From contig CM041465.1 of assembly GCA_023213395.1 (NCBI GenBank), positions 137,585,741 to 137,649,740 of the forward strand: a stretch of 64,000 bases of DNA, written 5' to 3'. This DNA comes from Cycas panzhihuaensis (lineage: Eukaryota; Cycadophyta). The notes beneath the pieces are model-generated. The model had not been told where the DNA came from. It searched no databases and saw only the letters and a list, made by a program, of their open reading frames with translations. This document shows, one piece after another, positions 22,301 to 33,559 of the stretch (its first letter is position 1; each line of letters begins with the position of its first letter). Both the position numbers and the translations under genes were made by a program.

Positions 22301-23272
22301 TTAGATATACCCAAGGGATTTTTCAGAAGAGTCAGAAGGGGTCCTCTTGTGAGAAACAATAAGAAGCTCCCTCACTTCATCGCCTACAGAGGGCAACAAA
22401 GTGGAAGATAGAGTGATATGGGGGATTGCATGATTGGTAGGAGCGATGATATGTGATCCAAGAGGAAAGTTGGTCTCCTTAATTGGAGAAAGTTCAAGTC
22501 TGGACCTAGAATGAATAGAGTGCCTCCTACTTGCATTTAGGAGGGATATGGGATGAGGAAGGTCCTCATCCTCGCCATTGGATTCGTTGTCACTAAGCAC
22601 GACGAGATACCCATAGCTCCCTACACCAATAGAGATGAAGTAGATGAGATTTAAGGAAGAAGAGGAGGGACCTTCTCCCAAGCTAGATGAGCCAAGAATA
22701 TCGATAGAGCAAACAGAACTGTGGGCAAATAGATCCTTATTGCCCTTTGCCTTATCGCAAGCTGCTTGACGAGGTTGGCGGGTTTGTTTGGTGGGAGGAG
22801 GCTCTCGAGAGATAAACTTCATTTGCCCTTCATGGATGAATTTAAGTCATCCCCAACGAGACGAGCACACAACTCCCATCTGGTTGAGCTATGGGTGTCC
22901 CAACAAAAGGTTGTAGTTGACGTCGACGTCGAGAACTACAATGTCAGTTAGGACTGTTTTGTCCTTGAGGGTGAGTGGAATGAGCACTGATCCTAAGGGT
23001 GTCATTTTGCTACCATTGTAACCTTGACACTACCATGGAACTGGCTCTAGAGTTAATATGCCAAGCTCTTGCATGACGTGTAAGGGCATAACATTGATGG
23101 AAGAACCATTGTCCACAACGGTTCTTCGAAGAGTGTAGTCGGGAGTATCAATAGTTATGGTGAAGGGATAGTGCCATTGGCATTCCCTTTCATCGGTTGG
23201 AGGAAGATCCTTGGGGTCGAAGGAGATGGCAGTTTCGTGGCTTAGAGCATAAAGCATGAATGGATGTGTCAC
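22301..23272 (-). pseudogene. Element C protease and linker
   Basis: The frame 23030-23272 reads ISFDPKDLPP...FPFTITID and then VVDNGSSINVMP, a cleaner aspartic-protease turn than in element B. A stop follows LEPVPW at 23030. The linker 22301-22822 includes SYGYLVVLSDNESNGEDED. The NLLLGRP hallmark is disturbed. Confidence 0.8.
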
Positions 23273-23416
23273 CCAATCCCAAGGCTTCTAAGAGAACTTA
23301 CACTGTTTAGGACAGCTCCTCAAGACATCCATTATGGACATCCTCGCGGCCATAGTGTGAAGCTCGTCGACAACAAAGAAGCACTTCCCCTTCACGGTAG
23401 GTTGGGGAAGGGCCCT

Positions 23417-25565
23417 TCAAAAGCCGCAATGACCGAGGCACACAGGAATAGTCTTGGGGAGCGCAAGGACTTCTAGAGGAGGGATTTTTAGAAGGGAATC
23501 AAGGTGAGGTATGGAAGAAGAGGCGTCGTTTGCCTCTTTAGCCACTTGAGACTGGGTTAAGGCATATAATAGCGTGGTCTCGAGCATCGAAATGACTCTC
23601 TTTCCCTTGTCTCGGGATCGAGAGGATGAAGGAGTGTGACAAATGGGGGAAATATAAGGAGAGGACAAATCCCTTGTACCCTTCCCTTTGGCTTGCAAAA
23701 GGCAAGGGTTTGGGGACCTCCCTCTATTTTGGTTACCCTTTTGTTGGTTATTGTGATCACGTTCCCATGTTTAGGGAAAAGATCCTTGTAGATGGGCTGG
23801 TCTAGGTTTGGCCTAAATGCCCGTTTGGGAGAAGAATCACGTTGCGGGGTGGCTCTACGGTGCTGGGCCCGACATTGTGAATCTTTGTAGAAATACTCTC
23901 CATGGATGGAACACAATTTCTTTTCTAGGGAGGCATTGAGCTTTCTCATTTAAAAAGATTAGGTGTTACCCTTGAGGGGAGCAGCTTGAGAGGCCTATGA
24001 ACTGGTTTATGAGAGGTGGAGGATGAAGGGGCTTGGAGTTTAAGCTCCTTCATGGTACGTTCGAATGAGCGTATAGTGGAGGTGAGAGGATCCAAGGTCT
24101 TCTCTGTTGGATGGGAAGAAGACCTGGTAGGCTATTGGACTTTAGTCTCACAGAGTGGTGGAGGTAGCTCACGCCGTTGTGAGGGCTTAAGAGGCTTCTT
24201 GAGACCCGCTTGGATTTCAATAGCCTCGAGTGCCAAGCGCTTGGCTATGGTGGAGTCACATGTTACTGCCCCCATTTTAAGGACTTCAACGTAGACTTCT
24301 AGGCGAAGGGTGTTGATAAAGAGGTCTTGCTTCAACTCCTCAGGTAAGGTTGCCTTGGTGGAGTGAAGTAGGTCATGGAAACATCTCACAAAGTCACGAT
24401 TCATCTCATCATGACCTTGTTTAAGAGATAGAAGAGCTTTTATTCGGCTCTGGAAAGGACGACCTATGTCAAAATAATTGACGAATTCATCCACGAGTTG
24501 TTGGAATGAAAAGATAGAATGTGCTGGCAGGTGATAGAACCACTTAAGGGCATTGCCTTAAAGAGATTGTGGGAAGAGTTTCATAAGGATATGGTCATAA
24601 GCCCAATAATTGATACATGCCATAGAAAAGCTATGGACATGCTCCGTTGGGTCTTGCGATGAGGTTCCATCAAATTTGGGAACCTTGAGAGGGTGAGGCA
24701 GTAAGTTGGTCCTTAGCACCTCAATAGATAGGGGTGTCGATCTATAGTCCACAAAGGGGCGTGCCCTTGACTGGACCATAGCATCGATGAGAGATGGAAG
24801 AGGAGGTAGACAAGGTTGCCCAAATCCTCCTTGGGGAATTTGATTCGAAAGGGGATATTGGCCTCCTCCAGTTTGATGAGAAGACACTAGTCCCACATTC
24901 GAAGGAATATACATAGGAGCAGATGGGGGTGAAGGACCCATCCCTCCTTGAGGAAATACCCCTTGTTGGAAAGGAGCCTGAGAGAAGGTACCTTGGGAGA
25001 GAACTTTCCCTCCTTGCAAAGGTGCAACATGAGGTGTGACATGGGAGGATCGAAAAGAGGGGTGTAGAATTGGGGTTTTGCCTATATGGGCCGCCCGTGG
25101 GTGGTGTGACCCTATATGGGTGCAAAGGGTCCACCCCATAAGCTGAAAGAGAGCTTCCCTTGCTGTGCTCCTACGGTTGAGAGATGTAACCTGGGGGAAC
25201 GTAAAGGGAGGGATCCCTACGTTGAACTTGGGAGTGTGTGGGGACGGCCCCCACATGGCTAGAAGTAGGGGTGCATGCATGTCCCTTAGATCCAATAGGT
25301 GGCGGATATACTATAGTCGGCAGAGGTGTAGACGTTTAACTAGAAGGGGGCATGCTCAACCCAAGTTGGGAAGAGGATATGCCTTGGGTGGTCCTCAAGG
25401 ATCATGGACTATGAGGAGAGGAAGATGAGGCAAAAGATAAACCCATCGTGGTAGAGGAGTTAAATAGGATGGACGAGGTAAGGCAGATGTAGAGGAAGGA
25501 GGTGCAACGCTTCGCAAGATGCTCTTAAACCACTTGGGATGTGCTTGGAGGTGAGGACCAACCAC
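23417..25565 (-). pseudogene. Element C gag
   Basis: The 24558-25295 frame carries the proline-rich middle and gag core (VPKFDGTSSQDPTEHVHSFS). The 24132-24494 frame continues with LLSLKQGHDEMNRDFVRCFH. The 23557-23949 frame has the knuckle WCSIHGEYFYKDSQC-like segment (LCSIHGEYFYKDSQC, first residue changed). The pieces lie in different frames, so indels have accumulated. At the codon where A and B have a stop (after MKELKL), this copy keeps CAA (Q), which shows the ancestral state. Confidence 0.85.
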
Positions 25566-26199
25566 ATAGTGTATATAATCACATCCATTCAATGGGATGG
25601 ATGTGAGAACCAAGTTAGTGAATTCTAACGGTTCCTAACTGCATCGCTGACCACCGTAATCGAATGGACCTTATATGATGTAATTTTAACTGTTGTCTAA
25701 TGAAATAAAAAGAGTTATGTGAACAATTGTGTGTACTTATTATGGAATGCATGTGAATTGTGGACTTATATGGATGATTAACTAAAGAATATGTATGTTG
25801 ACCACCTGCACACACCTTAGACTATAGTGGAAAAGCCTTGACAAGTGAAGAATTGCAGTAGGAAGTAGATTTCTTAGTCAACGCTTATACTGAACATGTT
25901 TGTTGTAATTGAGTGAGCTGACAGAAGTAATTTGTATTCCAAGTGTTCTCATATTACTCTCTGAGGTTTGTTTTTAGGGAATGTTAATTGTTGCCCATTG
26001 CCTTCTTGCATGCTCTTTTCTACCAATGGAACCATTGAAGTTCCTTATCACATAAAGGGAGAGATGCTATTAAGACTTGCTCTTGATCGTGTAGGGTGTA
26101 TGCCTGGAAGTAGATTTCCACATGGAGTATCCAACTGTGAATATCTCTTGATTTGTTAGGACCATTTAAGAAAAAAAAAAAATTGTCCCTTTAATGCCA
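25566..26199. other. Unassigned stretch with one short open frame
   Basis: No recognised domain. The frame 25968-26159 (63 codons, with LLRLALDRVGCMPGSRFPHG) follows a pyrimidine-rich tract ending TTTTTAG at about 25977, which looks like a splice acceptor. It could be an exon remnant of a host gene or chance. I do not recognise the protein. Confidence 0.25.
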
Positions 26200-26640
26200 T
26201 TTTTTGGTTCAAAATCCCTTTGATTTCTTTGCTAGTGGTCCCTTTGGTTCTTTTGTTCATAGAATTCTTCTTCAAACTCCCAACAATCTTTGTGTTTCTG
26301 AGATTTATCTTGTCTTCAAGTTTCTCCTTCTTCTTTAATCTTGTCCAACCTCTTGCTTATGTTGTTTAGTGAATTCTTGAGGTCATTTAGGGTTCCTTCT
26401 AAATGTGTATCCATCCTTTATATCTTATCATTCAGTTGGTTGACCCTTTTATCTATGTCTCCTATTGTTACTAACAGGGTATTCACCATCTTGTTTTGTT
26501 AAAGAGTCCTTCCTGACCTTAGTTCCATTTGAAAGGAAGTTGGGTAAGGAAAGAAAAGGAGGATAGCATTTCCTTATTTTCACTTTGACTTCCTTTGTTA
26601 TAATAAAGTTGAATCTCCTTCAGAATGGCTTCTAACGAAC
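26200..26640 (-). pseudogene. Possible Ty3/Gypsy gag N-terminus, decayed
   Basis: Immediately downstream (leftward) of the PBS, the minus strand reads in broken frames MDTHLEGTLNDLKNSLNNI, a charged heptad-like segment of the kind found at the start of many plant Ty3 gag proteins. Stops are frequent. Position after LTR and PBS is the main support. Confidence 0.35.
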
Positions 26641-26653
26641 CTCTAATACCGCT
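26641..26653 (-). other. Degenerate tRNA-Met primer-binding site
   Basis: The minus strand reads GCGGTATTAGAG, two changes from TGGTATCAGAG, the common plant initiator-tRNA-Met site. It directly follows an LTR ending ...TGCTACA. Confidence 0.5.
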
Positions 26654-27225
26654 TGTAGCAATGCCATAAACCAAATTTATCGAAAACTAGGAAAATAGTG
26701 TGTAATATACATAAAGAATGCAAGCCATCTAATATTTGATATCACACAAGAGAGTACTTAACCAGAATAGATAAATTAAGCTTTTAATATCAATTTTGAA
26801 TATAATAAATGCTATGTACAACTTACAGAAAAAATCACCAGATTCTATCTTTCTCTTCCAGGCAAGGTTCCCTCCCAAATTGTAGCCCTAAAGGCCAAAA
26901 ATACAGCAACCACTATTCACTTTGGATGCCCTAGGAAGAGGCCCAAGATCCTTATAAATAGGCGGCACAAATGGCGCTAAGTAACTCAGCCAAAAGGAGG
27001 ATGGAAGTAAGCTAGAATAATCATTCAAAGTTGGTTAGAATACATTTTGAAGTTGGCCAGAAAATAAGGTAATTCCTACTCACTTTAAGTCAGACAAATA
27101 ACTCTTTAGAATTTGACTAGATAGGAGGAAAGGAATGCTACATAGGTCTTCATTATATCCATAGCCTCTCATCATTCGCTAATGAGCTTATATAGAGTGA
27201 AACATGTTCTAATTACACAATATAC
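26654..27225 (-). repeat. Minus-strand LTR remnant next to the PBS
   Basis: The left end (TGTAGCA on the plus strand) is fixed by the PBS. A TATA-like CTATTTATAAGG on the minus strand lies at about 26951-26964. Downstream of it, TTGCTGTATT-TT--CCTT-AGG and TTGGGAGGGAACCTTGC match the LTR at 36599-36900, so both are LTRs of related elements. The right end is not defined; the given limit is a guess at a TGTGTAATTAG start. Confidence 0.5.
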
Positions 27226-27529
27226 AATTTGAGTTGTTAATGGAAGACTCTTTTGCAATGTTCTATTAAATCTCTTTTGAATCTCTCGTGTGCTTTATTG
27301 CATCTACTGTTTGCTCACTTTATTAAATATTTTGCTTGCACTTTTCCTCTAAGTAATATGTATTGCTCATTATATCTTCCTCTCCTAAACAAGATGTTCT
27401 ATTTGAGTCTAAGCTATCATAAACCAACACAACAAGATCTTTCAAGACATTCCAAAAGGGTAATAGAGTTAATGAGCATGTAATACAGTTAATACTAGGA
27501 GTTTCACTAGTTGACATCTGACCTTATAG
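27226..27529. other. Unassigned spacer
   Basis: AT-rich. An open frame of 76 codons at 27253-27483 has no recognised motif. Confidence 0.3.
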
Positions 27530-30165
27530 ACACCCACACCACTTCAAGAAGGAAATACAATAAATCGCCAAGAATTTGTTACAACAAGGAGCTATTGTGG
27601 CCAATTCTAGTCCTTTTCTATCACCAGTTATTTTGATAAAAAAGAAGGATGGGTTGCATTGGATGTGTGTTCACTATCTTGCTCTCAACAAGTTAACAAT
27701 CAAGAATAGGTGTCCAATGCTATGGATTGACGTTTTGTGAGATGAACTACATGGTGCTAAGAACATCTCTAGGATTGATCTTACTTCAGAGACATGCATA
27801 AAATAACTTTATAGACACATCAAGGCTTATTTGAGTTTTGGGTGATACCATTTAGGCTGGTTAATGAATCAATAACATTCCAATGCACCATGAACATGGT
27901 GGTTAAACCATTTATTAAGAAACTTGCCCTACTATTCTTCAATGACATTTTGATTTGTAGCTAAACATTAGACAAATACTTGGAGCATTTGTAGGAAGTT
28001 TTGCAAGTCTTGGAAGAAAACCAATTCTTCACAAATAAATCCAAATCCACCTTTGGACAAATAGAACTAGAATATTTGGGGCATATCATCACCCAAGACA
28101 GAGTAAAGAAGGATCCTAAAAAAAGTCCAAGCCATCGTGAATTTGCCCACGTCAAATAATATTGCAAGTGCCAGATATTTTTTTGGGGCAGTTGGATTTT
28201 TGTGACACTTCATAAAAGGATATGCAATCATAATAGCACCATTAATGAGTCTCACAAAGAAGGGAGCTTTCATATGGCACCAACCAGTAGAACAAGCTTT
28301 CCAAGGATTGAATAATGCCATGCTCACTACCATGTTTTAGCTACACAAGACGTAAGAGAACCGTTTGTTTTGGAATGTGATGCTTAAGGAGTTGGATTAG
28401 AAGCAATTTTGCTTTAGAACAAGCAACCCATAGCTTGTAAAAGTCAGAGACTAAATTCAAGAAAACAACTAAAACATATTTACAACAAGGAAATGCTTAC
28501 AATTATGCATGCCATCCACCAATGGCAACAATACTTAGTAAGGAGAAAATTCTTCGTCAAGACTAATCATGACAGACTTAAGTATTTCTTGAATCAAAGG
28601 GTTTTATCAAACAAGTAACAAAAATGGGTAAGCAAATTGCAAGCTTTCGACTTTGGTATCATCTACAAGAAAGGGAAAGAGAATGTGGTGGTAGATCCAC
28701 TAAGTAGGAATCCAAAGCAACCCACCCTTTGGGCAATTTCGATGGACACACATAGTTGGACACACGAGTTGGTACAAGAATACTAGAAAGATCGAGGGCA
28801 CAACATATACTCTAAAAAATCCAAGCAAGAACACAAACGAAATACAGATTATGGACTGATTTAATTTTGCATAGGGGGAAGATCTTTGTCCCTCATACAT
28901 CAACACTGGAGGAGAAGTTCATTCAAGAAGTTCATGTGACACCATTATTAGGGCATAGGGATCGACAAAATGTATTTCCAAGTCCATAATATATTTTTCT
29001 CAAAAAGTTTGAAAGTAGATGTCTACAAGTTTGTATTAGAATGCAACACTTGTCAAAGAACAATAGCAAAAATATTAGAATTCTAAGATCACTTTACTCG
29101 TTACATATACTAGAACAAAAATAGGAGGAAATATCAATGGATTTTATAATAAGTCTATTGAGATAAGGAAGTAAGGACTTGTTATTTATAGTAGTGGATC
29201 AATTGGCTAAGTATACACACTTTAGAGGTATTCAGTCCATAGTTAAGGCTAGTCAGATTGTCAATCTATTTATTAAAGAATTTTGCATCATGTGGTTTTC
29301 CCAAAGTGATAGTAAGTGATCTAATCTAAAATTCATGAACAACTTTTGACATGAGATGTTCCACCAGGGAGGTACTAAGCTCACAATGAGCATAGCCTAT
29401 CATCCACAAATAGAAGCAGTGAATAAATGTTTGGAAGGCTATCTTCAGAACTTTTCACCTAATAAGTAACAACATTAGCATAAGTGGTTATATCCAACTG
29501 AATGGTGGTACAATACCACCTATCACACCTTGGTCAAGATGACTCTTTTAGGCATTATATGGTTATGAACCCCTATCTCTCCTCCCATGGGCCAATAACT
29601 CCTTGTACTTGTTGTATAGGACCAACAATAATAGTTGGCTCAGATAGTACAAATTTTGAAGGACTATTTTAACTTAGCAAAGAACCATATGCAATAAAAA
29701 GTTGATTTGCATAGATTAGAAAGGCTATTTGACAAAGGAGGTGGGTTTTTTTTAACGCTTCATCGCTTCATCTATATAAACAATTTATGCTAAAGCAGGC
29801 AAGGAGGTTTAAATTATGGCCACAATTTTATGGGCCTTATTAGATCTTGGAGAACGTACAAGAGGTAGCCTACCAACTTGATCTACTACTTAACAACAAA
29901 GTGCACAATGTATTGCACGTCTCTTGTGACAATACTTCCCATGATAATCAAGACAATACTTCCCATATTAGACGAAGAAGGATAGTTTACTATAGAACCT
30001 GAAGCCATTATCCATATTCAAACTAAGCAGCTTTACTCTAAGAAGATTTGTGAGTATTTGATCAGGTGGAGAGGCCTCAACAAGGAAGATGCCACGTGGG
30101 AATCTAAAGCATGGTGCCAACAACATTCTCACATTTCCACGTTTTGAAGGCAAAACATATTTTCA
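27530..30165 (+). pseudogene. Ty3/Gypsy chromovirus pol (RT, RNase H, integrase, chromodomain), heavily decayed
   Basis: RT start: LLQQGAIVANSSPFLSPVIL, KKKDG, ALNKLTIKNR (27575-27715). RT-RNase H connection: VGFL*HFIKGYAIIIAPLMSL (about 28190-28250). RNase H: ECDA, then QRLNSRKQLKHIYNKEMLTI and NHDRLKYFLNQRVLS (28370-28620). Integrase zinc segment: ECNTCQRT (29038-29062). Integrase core: the phrase FPKVIVSDLI near 29295. The end (29975-30150) reads CEYLIRWRGLNKEDATWES, a clear chromodomain. Stops and frame changes occur every few dozen codons, so the copy is ancient. The chromodomain places it among chromoviruses. Confidence 0.85.
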
Positions 30166-30407
30166 ATAGGGAGAACTTGTAGCATTTCTTTTGAATGCAT
30201 AACTAGGCTCTACTCTTAATATTTTGTTCTTTATTTTTCTCTCTTAATTTTGTTTGGATGCCTTTCTCAAAACCAACTTCTATTTTTAAATTTTACTTCA
30301 CCTGTATATGGGTCATCCTATCCCTATTGTAAGGCATCATTAGCAGATTATCCAATTTGCTATTTTCAGCCCTACCTGGGATTTGTTTTGGGAGGACACC
30401 CCATGTT

Positions 30408-30660
30408 AAAAAGGGGACGTATTGTGGTGTTCAATAATTGTAAGTTTTGGACATTTTATAAATAATATTGAACTGTTATTATTGTCTTTGTGATTAGTAT
30501 TTTTAATTAATCTTTGAGATTTGGTTATTTTACTTTAGCAATTGTCATCATATCACATGGTATATTTGGATTTGCTTTGCTAAATAGCATAGATCTGTGT
30601 GTTTTCAATTGTTTTTCATATGAATGCCCACTATGATTCCTATAGATTGCCTTTGTCTTA
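30408..30660 (+). repeat. Polypurine tract and start of 3' LTR of the chromovirus
   Basis: AAAAAGGGGACG (30408-30419) is a good polypurine tract 250 bp after the chromodomain. An LTR-like start TGTGGTGTTCAATAATTG follows at 30423. The LTR end is not identified; Copia sequence begins by about 30690, so the LTR may be truncated. Confidence 0.5.
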
Positions 30661-30689
30661 AAGAGTTTGCCCTAATCATATGAGAAGTT

Positions 30690-31720
30690 TGTCATAGTTT
30701 GACAATAGCTGAGAAACTTAAGACAATCACTTTTAATGAACTTGAGGGTTTGCTATTACAACAAGAGTAGTTGTTGAAAGAAAGTAGTAAAGGCAAAACA
30801 TTTGGTGCATATGCAATAAAGTACAAAGGGCATAAGCTCTTTATTTAGAAGAAGAATGTTGCTCCCAAGGAACATAATGCTTAGAAGAAGGGTCTTAAGT
30901 TCTTTAAAGGGCTAGGTAAATCAAGAGTATGTTATTACTATGATAGACCTAGGCACTTTAAAAAAGACCGTAGAAAGTTGTAATATGATTAATAGAAATA
31001 GTATGATTAGTTAAAATAGCAAAAGAAACAATGGTTTGGTTCTTTTTTTGGTCATTCTTCAAGTAAGGATGAAAAGGAATGACTTTTCATACCAATTTAA
31101 TAGTTGAGGTATAATTTTGATGAAGCTTGTTATATTGATTCAAGTGTTGCTAGACACATGACATACAAGTTAGAATGGTTTAGACACGTGTGGGAGGCTA
31201 AAAGTCAATTTGTTATACTTGGTGACGACTCCATACTACAAGATGAAGGAATTGGCTTGGTCTTTATAATTACACCAAGTGGTGAGAGTACTTACATCAA
31301 TGACATTTTGTGTGTACCTAGACTAATGAAGGATATGATCTTTATTAGTCAAATTAAGAAAAGTAACATGAGTGTTCATTTTGAACATGGCAAATATATA
31401 ATCAAAGATAGTAATAGAAAAGTCATAGCAATAGGTATAGAAGAAGATGGCCTTTATAAGTCGAAAGGCAGAAATGTGAATCAAAGAGCATTTACTACTA
31501 ATATAACTCAGAAGAATCATTCATGGCTTAGATGCATGGGACATTTGAATTAGTCTTGTATTTGGTTGATGCTTAAATTGAATATGGTACATGGCTTACC
31601 AAGACTTGAAATTGAAAATTATCTATGTGAACCATGTATAATGATCAAGGAACATCAAGAGAAATTTGAAAGAGGTAAAGCCTTAAGAGCAAAAGAGAAA
31701 TTAGACTTATGTCCACTATG
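30690..31720 (+). pseudogene. Ty1/Copia gag-protease-pre-integrase, decayed
   Basis: The gag C-terminal part has ITFNELEGLLLQQE and a decayed CCHC knuckle (CYYYDRPRHFKKDRRK, about 30930-30980). The protease motif is CYIDSSVARHMT (about 31118-31155), where the usual D-S-G-A has become D-S-S-V. SILQDEGIGLVFI follows, typical of Copia. The pre-integrase part NHSWLRCMGHLN is near 31515-31550, and the integrase zinc region CEPCIMIKEHQEKFER is near 31630-31670. The open frame 31104-31553 is the longest piece. The 5' LTR and N-terminal gag are absent. The TRIM at 31733 interrupts the integrase start. Confidence 0.85.
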
Positions 31721-31732
31721 ATATTTGTTGAC

Positions 31733-32066
31733 TGTTAGATTGGTTAAGTGTTAACCACATACTTACATTAATGTAAATGTGGTTAATTAGTGAGTTGATT
31801 AGTTGAATGGCCATGATTAACGAAGAGTTGCATCTCTTTAGATGGACGTACCATACAAGTTTGTGTATATATACCAACCCTTAGATTGGATGTATCATCT
31901 CATTATAGTGCAATCAACGTAACCATTGATTTGGCTTAGTGGGCTTTTTCCTGAAACGGTTTTTTGACATAAATCTAGTGTACTACTCTTTGTTATTTGA
32001 TACTTGTTATGTATGTTGAAGATTTGGATGTATGTTGTGCATGTTAAACCATTCACAATCTTAACA
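31733..32066 (+). repeat. TRIM 5' LTR
   Basis: 334 bp, TGTTAGATTGGTTAAGTG to ...CAATCTTAACA. TATATATA at about 31867-31874 could be the promoter. Confidence 0.88.
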
Positions 32067-32078
32067 TGGTATCAGAGC
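32067..32078 (+). other. TRIM primer-binding site
   Basis: TGGTATCAGAGC, an exact match to the usual plant initiator-tRNA-Met primer site, directly after the LTR. Confidence 0.9.
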
Positions 32079-32190
32079 AAGCATCAAACAATTAAGAATA
32101 GTACACAGGATATACCTAGGAAAACTCTTTTGGAAAATACTGCCTTCGCTTGGAGATTTCTAATTGAAGCCTAATTCCTTACATTTCCAT

Positions 32191-32199
32191 TAAAGGGGA
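32191..32199 (+). other. TRIM polypurine tract
   Basis: TAAAGGGGA directly before the 3' LTR TG. Confidence 0.8.
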
Positions 32200-32514
32200 T
32201 GCTAGAGTGGTTAAGTGTTAACCATATAGTTAATTAATGTAAATGTGGTTAATTAATGAGTTGATTAGTTGAATAGCCATGATTAACGAAGAGTCGCATT
32301 TCTTTATATGGATGTACCATATAGGTTTATATATATTCCAAGCCCTAGGTTGGACTGTAATGAATGTAATGATTGATTTGGCTTGGTGGGTTTCTTTCTC
32401 AAGAGAGTTTTTCTACATATATTCAGTGTATCATTCTTTGTTATTTGATGCTTGTTGTGTATGCTAAAGATCTGGATGTATGTTGTGCATGTTAAACCAT
32501 TTACAATCTTGGCA
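32200..32514 (+). repeat. TRIM 3' LTR
   Basis: 315 bp, TGCTAGAGTGGTTAAGTG to ...CAATCTTGGCA. It aligns with 31733-32066 with substitutions and one deletion. Confidence 0.88.
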
Positions 32515-32529
32515 TGAATTAATACTAAC

Positions 32530-33070
32530 AAGATCACTTGGAGGTGCAAAATAACTTTTTACCTTGATGCTTTCTCAAGGAAAGCATGGGTTTATTCCAT
32601 AATGAGAAGTCACATGCCTTTGATATTTTCAAAGAATTTAAAGAGAAGGCTAAAAATAAAAGTGAACAGGTTAAAAATCCTCAGATCTAATAATAGTGGT
32701 GAATACACCTCCAAAGAATTTGATCAATGTTGTAAGAATCATGGAATCAAAAAGTAGTTCACAACTATATATACACCATAGTAAAATAAAATGACACGAA
32801 GGATGAATATGACTCTTATTGAAAATGCCAAGTTAATATTGAATGCCAAGAGTTTACTAGATTCAACAAGAGCTATGATGCAACAATTTACTTGACGAGC
32901 AAGAGTCCTATAAAGGTTGTTAGGAATGTGATGCTTGAGGAGGCTTGGATAGACAGAAAGCCTACAATGAGCCCTCGTAGAATCTTTGAGTGTATAGGAT
33001 GCATACACATTCCAAAGGAGAAACAATAAAAATTTGATTAAGAAAATTTAAATTGCATTTTCATTTGGTA
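32530..33070 (+). pseudogene. Ty1/Copia integrase core, decayed
   Basis: After the TRIM, the Copia integrase resumes: ITFYLDAFSRKAWVYSI, then SNNSGEYTSKEFDQCCKNHG (normally N-G-G-E-[FY]) and a degenerate FTTIYTP. The frame breaks near 32770. Order and spacing fit the element interrupted at 31732. Confidence 0.8.
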
Positions 33071-33559
33071 TAATGAGATGGGCAAAACTTATTGAGTGTA
33101 CAGGTGAAAAATCAAAATGGTGCACACAACTTGTGATGCCATATTTGAAGAAAGTGACAAGGAGAAAACCCTAGGTTCATTGCAATTTAGGCAGGAGAAA
33201 GGAAAACAAATCAAGAAACAACTATAATCAAGTTTTTTGAGAGAATTTGTCATGTCGGAATCATAACCGATCAATGCATTAGTTGATACTATTGATGAAG
33301 AGGAGGGATTTGAGGATGTTAAATCTGAAATCATTTTGCTATCAAAGAGGTTGCTTAAATGGTATCTGAAAACAATTGTTGATGCATAGTCACTTGAGAC
33401 ACAAGGTAAGCAAAAATCCAAGATGAGACCTATATAAGGGTCAATTATGCTCTTATGACATAGGTGCTTAATGCAAAAAAGGCTTCCACTTTTAAGGGGG
33501 CAAATTCAGAGAAAAAGTGGAAAGACGTTATAGATGTTGAAATCTGAGCAGTGAGCAAG
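33071..33559. other. Copia integrase-RT linker, unrecognisable
   Basis: This stretch lies where a Copia element has the variable integrase C-terminus. Only isolated words are readable; the ORFs on the opposite strand are chance. Confidence 0.35.

Larger units (their letters stand above)
22205..25565 (-). mobile_element. Element C: truncated copy of the element A/B family
   Basis: Its reading frames match elements A and B in order on the minus strand: gag N-terminal region near 25500 (HPKWFKSIL), gag core, knuckle, protease, acidic linker. Similarity to element B stops near 22205 on the left (within the linker, about 9770 of element B) and near 25565 on the right (inside gag). LTRs, RT and integrase are absent. 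It is a third family member, independent of the A/B nest. Confidence 0.85.
31733..32514 (+). mobile_element. TRIM (terminal-repeat retrotransposon in miniature), complete, 782 bp
   Basis: Two near-identical LTRs (31733-32066 and 32200-32514) flank an internal region of only 133 bp that holds a perfect tRNA-Met primer site and a polypurine tract, and no coding capacity. This is the defining layout of a TRIM, which must borrow enzymes from other retrotransposons. It sits inside the integrase of the Copia element. A clean target duplication is not seen: TTGAC lies on the left and TGAAT on the right. Confidence 0.88.

Noticed and set aside
31733-32514. Cassandra-type TRIM
   Set aside because: No 5S rRNA-like promoter sequence recognised in the LTRs.
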